Part shown: positions 56,911 to 64,000 of the stretch, piece by piece
How positions within the stretch are numbered: position 1 is the stretch's first letter
How the letters are laid out: every line of letters starts with the position of its first letter
NCBI GenBank assembly: GCA_037953625.1
Contig: CM075656.1
Location: 87,811,001-87,875,000 of the forward strand
Direction: 5' to 3'
DNA length: 64,000 bases
From: Crotalaria pallida
Lineage: Eukaryota > Streptophyta > Magnoliopsida > Fabales > Fabaceae
Notes under the pieces: generated by a model
Told to the model about the DNA's origin: nothing
What the model saw: only the letters and a program-made list of their open reading frames with translations
Database searches by the model: none
Translations under genes and position numbers: made by a program

Positions 56911-57592
56911 AGACAAAGAGGGAAGAGATAGATAATGCAGTGAGATAGAGAGAGAAAGAGAGAATAAACATGGTGAAAGAGAAAGAAACAAAGAAAGAGA
57001 AAGAGAGAAAGTAAAGTAATAAAAATACATTAAAAATATTTTCTAATAGACCCTTCATATACTCCTTTCGTGTAAAACAGTAGCGGGGACCACAATCTTC
57101 TTTGCATTGGTCATAAAGTAGTGTGCACACTTTCCTTAATTTAATACAATGTAGAAGGTAATTTTTAAACAATTTACATTTATTATTATAATAACAATTT
57201 AGATTAGTGAAATTTTTTTAGGAAGCCAAAAAGTATTGGAGCATTAAAGAAGACATTAGGAGGGAAAACAACATTTAGGAGGATCATTGGAGGGAAATAA
57301 TTTTTGCCCTCACTTCTCCTATTTTATATTATATTGATTACTCCTCGTTTCATAAGTCAAGTTGAGTTAAATTTTACACATAAATTAAGGAATAAGTAAA
57401 TGATATAAAAATTTGGTATATTTAGACTAAATTACTCCAATTTAATAACAGGAAAGAGAGTAATAATAAATGTAAAAAGATTATTTTGAAGAGAGATAGA
57501 TAAATGAGTGATGAAAAAAAGAATATAATAAATATGCTTGGAAAAAAAAAGTATAAATAAGTATTGAGTTTCTAAATGAACATACAGTGGGT
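56911..57592. other. GA-rich then AT-rich intergenic DNA
   Basis: 56915-57015 is a run of 'gagaaagaga' repeats. The rest is AT-rich with a degraded Stowaway-like edge near 57337 (tactcctcgtttcataagtc). Confidence 0.45.
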
Positions 57593-58850
57593 CTGTTTGG
57601 CAAAACTAACTTATAGCTGTGAGCTTGTAGCTGATAGCTATGAACTTAGCTTATAGCTATGGGATTATAGCTGTGAGCTTATAACTGTATACTCCCTCCG
57701 GTCCTATTTATAAGACCTTTTGGAGTTTTTCACTCCCACCAAGGAGAGTTGATAAATTTGTTGGTGGCATTGGAAATGTGAAAATTTGATATACTTTTTC
57801 AAAACTACCCCTATAAATATTATTGGAACTCTAAAAAGCGTTAGACTTTATAGGGATGTTAATGGAAAGAAGTAATTAAATGCTATTGAAATTTGAAAAT
57901 GGGTCCTATAAATAGGACCAAAATAAAAACCCCAAAAGGGTCTTATAAATAGGACCGGAGGGAGTAACTAACTTATTGAACTAGAGCTGTTTGGCAAAAC
58001 TAGCTGTGCAACTAATTTAAACATGTTAAATGACTGAAAAGTACATAACATGTAGAATAATAATTAACATTGACATTCATATTTCAATGAAGATAATACT
58101 ATACTGGTAGCTTATAGAGAAAAGCATGTACTTCATTCATATAGATATAAATGATAATAAAAAAAATTATAACATTCATAATAATTATTACTAAGTACTA
58201 CTACACTTTAAACATTTTTATTATTTTTATAAAAATGTCACGATATCTTTATTAACAATGATACGAAAGAAGGACAAAACTTTTAGCCTATTGATTAGAC
58301 ACACCGCCATCACAAAATCACACAAATCCAATCTGAATCAAATTCACAAAATAAAAAAAATAAAATAAAATAAAATTGAGGATAACAAAAAAGTGAAAGA
58401 GAAATTTGATGATCAATGTTGAAATAAATATCACATACATAATTTTATGTCTCCTGAATCAATAGTTAAATTTAGGATTTCTTTATGAGTGGTTTTGGTG
58501 TGGTGCGTACATATGTTGAATATATAGAAGGATTCTAGGTTTTTGGGTTTGAGGGAAAAAAGTAAGAAATTTGGCGGGTAATATTAATTTGGGCCAGAAT
58601 AAATAATAATATAATTTAATAAAAAAAGGGTAAAATTGAGATATGATTTATTGAAAGCTCTTATTTTTTCTCAAAGCTACCTGATGTAGCTTTCTAAAAG
58701 CTAGCTTTCAAAAGCTATAAGCTTCCTTTTTGAAAGCTATAAGCTTCTTTTATTTTTTTTCACCAAACAGCTCTAGTAGCTTATTGACCAAATCAATAAG
58801 CTAAAAGCTACTAGATAAGCTATAAGCTTGTCATACCAAACACACTCAGT
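57593..58850. mobile_element. hAT-like MITE with a nested Stowaway element
   Basis: The left end GGGTCTGTTTGGCAAAACTA and right end (inverted) GAGTGTGTTTGGTATGACAA share the TGTTTGG core. Both arms contain repeated 'agcttatagct' units that can pair. A Stowaway MITE (57692-57964) sits inside the left arm. Non-coding; borders are approximate. Confidence 0.5.
57692..57964. mobile_element. Stowaway MITE (273 bp)
   Basis: CTCCCTCCGGTCCTATTTAT and its inverse at the other end, flanked by TA at 57690-57691 and 57965-57966. Close relative of the element at 59480. Confidence 0.9.
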
Positions 58851-59260
58851 AACTTATATAACATAATAAAATGACTAAATAAACAAAACTTTTGAAACGG
58901 AGAAAGATTTGAATAAAAGAATTATTTGCCAAAAAAAAAAAAAGTAAAAGTCATCAAAATCGCCAAATACAAAACCACGAAAGTAAAGAATAAAAATTGT
59001 AAACGATGTGGGTCTCGGATTCTAGTGAGCAGAACCAAATACCCATTTATAGTTGTTCGATACACCCTTCCTATAATATAAGCAAACTTAACTATTTTTG
59101 AGCTTGTTAAGAATGTTAGTTGATTTTATATTTGATTTTTCAAATTTATAAAAAAAAAGTTATTTTAAGAAATTAATAATGAAAATGAAACAAAAATTAA
59201 ATGAGATAACATTTTTTAGATATATTTTAAGAAAATAGTATTGGGAATTAACCAGAAGTA
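58851..59260. other. AT-rich intergenic DNA
   Basis: 59070-59250 is a degraded Stowaway-like arm (cccttcctataatataagc). No gene. Confidence 0.4.
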
Positions 59261-59889
59261 TACTTCCTTCGTTTTATATTTGTTGCCTTCTATATTGGGC
59301 TCACATAAAATTTAAAATTGATTATTGTAAGTTTTATATGTGTTTTGTCTAAAATATTCCTATTTATTCTTATTGAAAATTGTAATAATATTTAATTTTT
59401 ATTAGGAAGTGTGTTCATTAATTAATGTATAATAGTTTAAGAATGAAAGAGAAGATAAAAGTAGAATTAATGAAGAGTACTCCCTCTGGTCCTATTTATA
59501 AGATCCTTTTGGAGTTTTTCACACCTACCAAGGAGAGTGGATAAATTTGTTAGTGACATTGGAAATGTGAAAATTTGATATTGTATACTTTTTCAAAACT
59601 ACTCATATAATTATTATTGGAACTCTAAAACGTGTTGACTTTATAGGGATATTAGTGAAAATAAGTAATTAAATGCTATTGAAAATTGAAAATGTGTCTT
59701 ATAAATAGAACCAAAATAAAAACTCCAAAATGATCTTATAAATAAGACCGGAGGGAGTAAAAGAAATTATTGAATAAAATATTAAAATTGGAAAAAAACA
59801 AATACGATTATGCATTGAAATTGTAAAAAGAGGAAAGTTACTGAATGAAAAAAAACTAAAAAATTAAAAGATATAAAATGAAAAAAAGT
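59261..59889. mobile_element. Older MITE interrupted by a Stowaway
   Basis: The outer parts (59261-59477 and 59760-59889) together match the uninterrupted copy at about 63140-63412: 'tgtctaaaatattcctattta', 'aattgtaataatatttaatttttatt', 'gtgttcattaatt(a/g)atgtata', then 'attgaaattgtaaaa'. Confidence 0.75.
59480..59757. mobile_element. Stowaway MITE (278 bp), nested
   Basis: CTCCCTCTGGTCCTATTTAT at the left and CTTATAAATAAGACCGGAGGGAG at the right (given in part), flanked by TA at 59478-59479 and 59758-59759. Its interior matches the copy at 57692 closely ('ccaaggagagt(t/g)gataaattt'). Confidence 0.9.
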
Positions 59890-60570
59890 AAGTTTTTGGG
59901 CCCTGAGTGAGGAGAAAAAAAATAATAGGCCTTAATTTCTAAATGATTTATGAAAAATATTTTCGATAGATACCCCACATCAATACATTGTTATCCCACA
60001 AATATATTTTTTCCAAAAATATAATTTTTTCTTTTATTATGCATTTTACATTTTCCTCACTTCTTCTATCTTATCCATCTAAAAACACACACAGGTGTCT
60101 GTGTGTGTGCGTGGATGCATATATATTATTAAAAGATAAATAGATTTGCAAGAGATAAAGGTAAATATATTCGATGTTAAGTACCATGTCAAAAATTTTG
60201 GTATACAAATAACTATTTCGAATTTTCATACCTATATAATATGTATGCTCATTGGTGGATGTAATATTCAGCCCTTCTAAGTTCTAATCAAGGATCGATG
60301 CAGTGGCCCACCCATTTAGTGTCAACACAGCAGTTAATAGTAGACGCAATATTATTAGGAATATTTGTTCAGGAAATTAGAAGAAAGAATTATTATATTT
60401 TGGTTCCCTTTGTTCTATTCTGTTTTCCATTTTAAACAATACTGTATAAAGTACTCTCTCGTGATGTATTCTCTTCTCCTTATCTTCTTCTTCGGCACCA
60501 GATTCTTCAATCTTTTCTATAGTATATGATGCCGCAACGTATCGGTTGAGTTCCTGTACGATTGAGTGAA
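59890..60570. other. AT-rich intergenic DNA
   Basis: No gene recognised. A (TG)n/(CA)n patch lies at 60083-60115. Confidence 0.5.
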
Positions 60571-61096
60571 TAGGTATGGTAATGGGTCTTCGTGGGTCCG
60601 GGTAATGGGTACCCGTTCAGAAATCACTGGATCCGGATCCACCGGTGTCCGTGCGGGTACCCGCTGCATGATGGGTAGTCGGGTTTTCGGGTATCCAGAT
60701 TGGTTTTGCGGGTATTCATTAGCAATTTTTTTAAAGAAAAAATTATTTTTTTAAACTAATTTTTATGTCCTTTTTGATAAATCGAGGGATCCTTAATACA
60801 TCAGTACACATTTTACTTAATATTAATCCCTACCACCATTAAACATTAGTAGACATCAAAGAAATTCTCTCGTTAAACACAAACATACTAAGATTTTATA
60901 TATATATATATATATGCATATATGTAAATATGGACGGATCCAGATACCCATGAGTCTGAATATCTCAGACCGGACCCAGATCCGTACAAAGCGGGTACCC
61001 AAACATATCCATTCTTTGGATCCATGTCTCTTTTTTGGACCAAACTTAAACCCGTTACAAATATTACCCGCGGATCCGAGTCCAATTGTCATCCTA
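60571..61096. mobile_element. hAT-like MITE (526 bp)
   Basis: The left end TAGGTATGGTAATGGGT and right end, inverted, TAGGATGACAATTGGACTC agree with the TAGG(N)TGG(C)AA hAT-type terminus. Inner arms share 'gggtacc' and 'ggatccg' palindromes. Flanks TGAGTGAA and CGAGTAAA are compatible with an old 8 bp TSD. Non-coding. Confidence 0.6.
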
Positions 61097-61262
61097 CGAG
61101 TAAATGTGGATTCGTTTTAACGAGCAAGTGGACGTGTTTGATGTCCTTTTTACACTTTTATCCTTTAACCAATTACATTTATCAATCAGTCCAGAATTTT
61201 ACTTATACCTCCTAATTACATGGAAAGTCTTGCTATTTGCCCACCAATTTGTTAACAATGTA

Positions 61263-61532
61263 CTCTCTTCGTTTTAGAATTAAAAAAAAAAAAATCTAAA
61301 ATCATGTATTTATGAAAAAAGATAGTTGACTGTATTTATTTTTTTAAAAATTTATCAAAATTAAAGGTATTTTAAGAAAATAATATTGAGAATAAAAAAA
61401 ATTAAATGAAATGATATTTTTTTAGACATATTTTAAAAAAGTAGAATTGAGAATTGAACAAAATTTAAGAAGATTAATTACTTTTGATTATAGAAAAAAT
61501 ATGTTTTTTTTAATATTTCAAATCGAAAGAAG
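61263..61532. mobile_element. Stowaway-like MITE, diverged (270 bp)
   Basis: 'CTCTCTTCGTTTTAGAATT' and the inverse 'aatatttcaaatcgaaagaag', flanked by TA on each side (61261-61262, 61533-61534). Confidence 0.6.
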
Positions 61533-61756
61533 TATTTGTTATTACATAGAAGTTGGTTAAGAAAACTCTTAATTTATATTACTTCCCTATATTTTCTTCT
61601 TTACCAATATGATTTTTTAAATACATAAAAAAGCATTGGATATTAGATTAATGTCCTAATTTTGGTGTTCATCATATATTTTCCGATAAAATAGATGGTA
61701 CATTGACATTTGACAATATAATTTTTTTTTGTATTATCAATGCGTCATTCATCATT

Positions 61757-61807
<51 letters not shown>

Positions 61808-62090
61808 GTTAATTTTTATATTAATACAAATGAATGATGAGTAATAAATTAATAATATAAAAACCTTTACATTCTCAATTTTTTTTAAATAAACTTTACA
61901 TCGTGAATGCACTTTTAAATATATTAACATGTTTTTAGAACTAGATGAAAAGAGTATATAACAAGGTGCGAGTAAATTGAAGGTACCTCAGCACTTACAC
62001 GCATGGAGACGTGCTTATTATGGCTCTGCAGCCTCCTCTACTAGTCTTGTAACCTTTCATAATTTACCAAACCTACCTTCCAATTGTGCA
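61533..62090. other. AT-rich intergenic DNA with (TA)n
   Basis: (CA)n(TA)n at 61757-61803. The promoter of the downstream gene probably occupies the right part. Confidence 0.5.
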
Positions 62091-62097
62091 TATATAA
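62091..62097 (+). promoter_or_regulatory. TATA box of the 62152 gene
   Basis: TATATAA, 55-61 bp before the ATG. Transcription would start near 62122. Confidence 0.55.
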
Positions 62098-62151
62098 CTA
62101 TATTAACCTATACATACACACTAACAAATAAACACACACATATATACTACA

Positions 62152-62734
62152 ATGGGAATCAGCCACTGTAGTCACGCAAACCTTGGCAGTGATTGTATTA
62201 TTAAAGGCGGGGCCGAAGCTGCGGAAGCACGTTGGGGAGAGTCTTTTAAGGTTTTAGTGGGAAACTATAAAGAAGAAGATGATGATCAAACAGAGGTTTG
62301 GTTTGTGAAATACAAAGATGGTAATGAAAGGATGAAGAGGCAGCAGCATGATTGTTGCTGTGGAATGAAGGCAAGGTCTCATTACAGCGGTGAAATCGAG
62401 AGCATAGATTTCAGGTTAGAAGACAACTATGATGGGAAGGAAACTAGGTGTAGTTTCGAGTTGAAAAAGACTAGCCATGGCCTACGAGGAGGGATGATAG
62501 GCCCCATGAAGATGAGTGGAGACGTAAAATTTTATACAAATATAAAAAATATTAAAAAAAATCACGTAGCAGAAACTGTTATTTTTTCATATGGTGGTCC
62601 AGGGAGACGTGGTCTTTTTGTTGTTGAAATGAAGAAAAGATTTAACCGTGATGAAGCTTACATGGTGACTTTGGCACACTACTACCTCACCAAAGATAGA
62701 GGCCTTTCTGTTACCGCTAAAATTGATCGCACAG
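62152..62734 (+). CDS. First exon of an unrecognised gene (about 194 aa)
   Basis: The exon starts with ATG at 62152 (MGISHCSHANLGSDCII), 30 nt after the predicted transcription start. It runs through a sequence with normal coding character: EVWFVKYKDGNERMKR, HDCCCGMKAR, GLRGGMIGPMKMSGDVKFY, ETVIFSYGGPGRRGLFVVEM, MVTLAHYYLTKDRGLSVTAK. At 62734 a good splice donor (CACAG|GTAATGATA) follows. Beyond it the frame continues only into low-complexity TA-repeat translation, so I end the exon there; the literal frame stops at 62868. No second exon is visible before the window ends. There is no signal peptide or membrane span. Alternating hydrophobic/polar patterns suggest beta structure. The family is not recognised. 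Confidence 0.65.
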
Positions 62735-62794
62735 GTAATGATAATGGTATTTATGCATGCATCTTAGTAAATCATTTTTTATTTTTTCTTTATC

Positions 62795-62830
<36 letters not shown>

Positions 62831-64000
62831 CATATATCTTAAAAAAAATGACATATATCATGAAATAATAATACCAGTTTTAAAAATGATTAATTTATAG
62901 TAAGTGATAACTATCGTGGGATGTTTAGAAATATTGAAAAATGCTAAAAAAAATGTTTTTAAAGTACTGTATTGTTTAAAAGGACCAAAAAATAATTTTA
63001 TTTTGGAAAATATTATATTTACAACATTAATAACTTGTAGACTTAAATTTTTTAAGAAAGTTTTCTCTTGATATATTTCTTAGTCAACGCTCTTAAGGCT
63101 CTGATTATCAAAACCCTTATATTACTGTTCTCGTTATGTACTTTGTCTAAAATGCTCCTATTTAATCATTAATGAAAATTGTAATATCATTTAATTTTTA
63201 TTAGAAAATGTGTTCATTAATTGATGTATAGTGATTTAGAGATTAGAGAGGATAAACGTATAATTAACGAGGAGGAGTGAATGAAATGATTGAACGAAGA
63301 GTTAAAATTGAAAAAAAAAAGGTTATGTTTATACATTGAAATTGTAAAATGACAAAAAATATGAAATAAAATAAAGAGTATAAAAAACCAAAAAATATGA
63401 AACAGATGGAGTATAACTAGTATATGTCAGCTAGATATACTCCTTCCGTTTTTATTTAATTTTTTTTTTGAGAAGTTTTTTTGTTTCTTTTTATCTGTCC
63501 TTTTGATAATTTCAAGAGTATAATAAATGATATTTTTCATATTTACCCATATTTAATACAGTATGATATTGGTTTTTGTAAGTAGTAAAGAAAAAGTAAT
63601 AATGATTACAAAGAGAGAAAGGATATAGTAGGAAAAAACATAATTAATGTATTGGAAATATAAGTAATGATTACATTTTTTAAATAATATGTTTTTTTAA
63701 ATATGACCGATAAATAAGAACAAGTGGAGTATAATTTTTGGAAAAATAATCATTGCTTCTTATTTATTATTTCTTTCGTCTCTAAATATAAGCAATTAGA
63801 GTGCACTTTTATGTGGATCAAGAAAGTTAATTAATATTAACAGTGATATTAGAAATGATAATATTTGGTATAGTTTATAAAAAAAAAAGCTAATTGTTAC
63901 GAATTTTTTTCGTGAAATTCTCGACGAATGTAACTCATTGGAGGATTTTTTTTCTCAAATTCCTTGCGGAATCAACGGTATCTATCAAAACACCCTTAAT
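62735..64000. other. Intron or downstream DNA, AT-rich, with MITEs
   Basis: (TA)n at 62798-62828. A MITE copy at about 63140-63412 is the uninterrupted partner of 59261-59889. A Stowaway-like element lies at 63440-63729. Another element edge begins near 63771 (ttctttcgtctctaaatataagc). No exon recognised. Confidence 0.45.
63440..63729. mobile_element. Stowaway-like MITE (290 bp)
   Basis: 'CTCCTTCCGTTTTTATTTAA' and the inverse 'gataaataagaacaagtggag', flanked by TA (63438-63439, 63730-63731). Confidence 0.65.

Noticed and set aside
56737..57172. Leu/Ser/Phe-rich minus-strand frames
   Set aside because: Products of 'gagaaagaga' repeats in two overlapping frames; low complexity only.
62735..62868. 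C-terminal extension of the 62152 frame
   Set aside because: The frame runs into (TA)n (IYIYIYIY). A strong splice donor at 62735 makes an exon end more likely.

Overview
The window is nuclear DNA from a flowering plant, most likely a eudicot. It is AT-rich, has GT-AG introns, TATA-box promoters, plant transposon families (CACTA, hAT, Stowaway, MULE, TRIM, L1-type LINE, tRNA-derived SINEs) and plant gene fragments such as glycolate oxidase. I cannot name the species. Ordinary genes are scarce. Only three short reading frames look like resident genes: 1329-1823 (-), 30661-30954 (+) and 62152-62734 (+). I recognise none of them as a known family. Nearly everything else is mobile DNA, and several elements are bounded here to the base by their target-site duplications (TSDs).

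Layout. 1-1310: 5' end of a Ty3/gypsy-type LTR retrotransposon on the minus strand (start of gag, primer-binding site, whole LTR). 1329-1823: tyrosine/histidine-rich gene. 2362-2620: SINE. 2890-7568: a 4.7 kb CACTA element without transposase that carries genomic pieces of three host genes (glycolate oxidase, a telomere-repeat-binding protein, a NIPA magnesium transporter). 8116-8530: complete TRIM. 10382-20983: 10.6 kb CACTA element with both of its own genes (a Transposase_24/ULP1-protease gene and a TNP2 transposase, both decayed) plus captured aspartic-protease exons. 21051-30300: SINEs, hAT-type elements, satellite-like repeats and a degraded LINE. 30661-30954: Asn/Gly-rich gene, followed by a ~390 bp tandem duplication. 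34787-~41030: nearly intact L1-type LINE with RNase H. 43896-44117: SINE with a 17 bp TSD. 44685-48015: Mutator-like element inserted in a TA microsatellite. 49546-55490: third CACTA element, carrying exons of a BAG6-like ubiquitin-domain protein gene. 57593-61532: nested MITEs. 62152-62734: first exon of an unrecognised gene. 63440-63729: another Stowaway-like element.

How the parts relate. The main theme is gene capture by DNA transposons. Three CACTA elements with three different terminal sequences, each with a perfect 3 bp TSD, each hold intron-containing pieces of unrelated host genes; a Mutator-like element nearby may do the same. The captured pieces kept exon-intron borders, so they were copied from genomic DNA rather than mRNA. 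The two elements without transposase would have to be moved by enzymes encoded elsewhere. The element with its own transposase appears disabled by a 17 bp duplication and several in-frame stops. All domain assignments come from reading translated motifs; no database search was possible.
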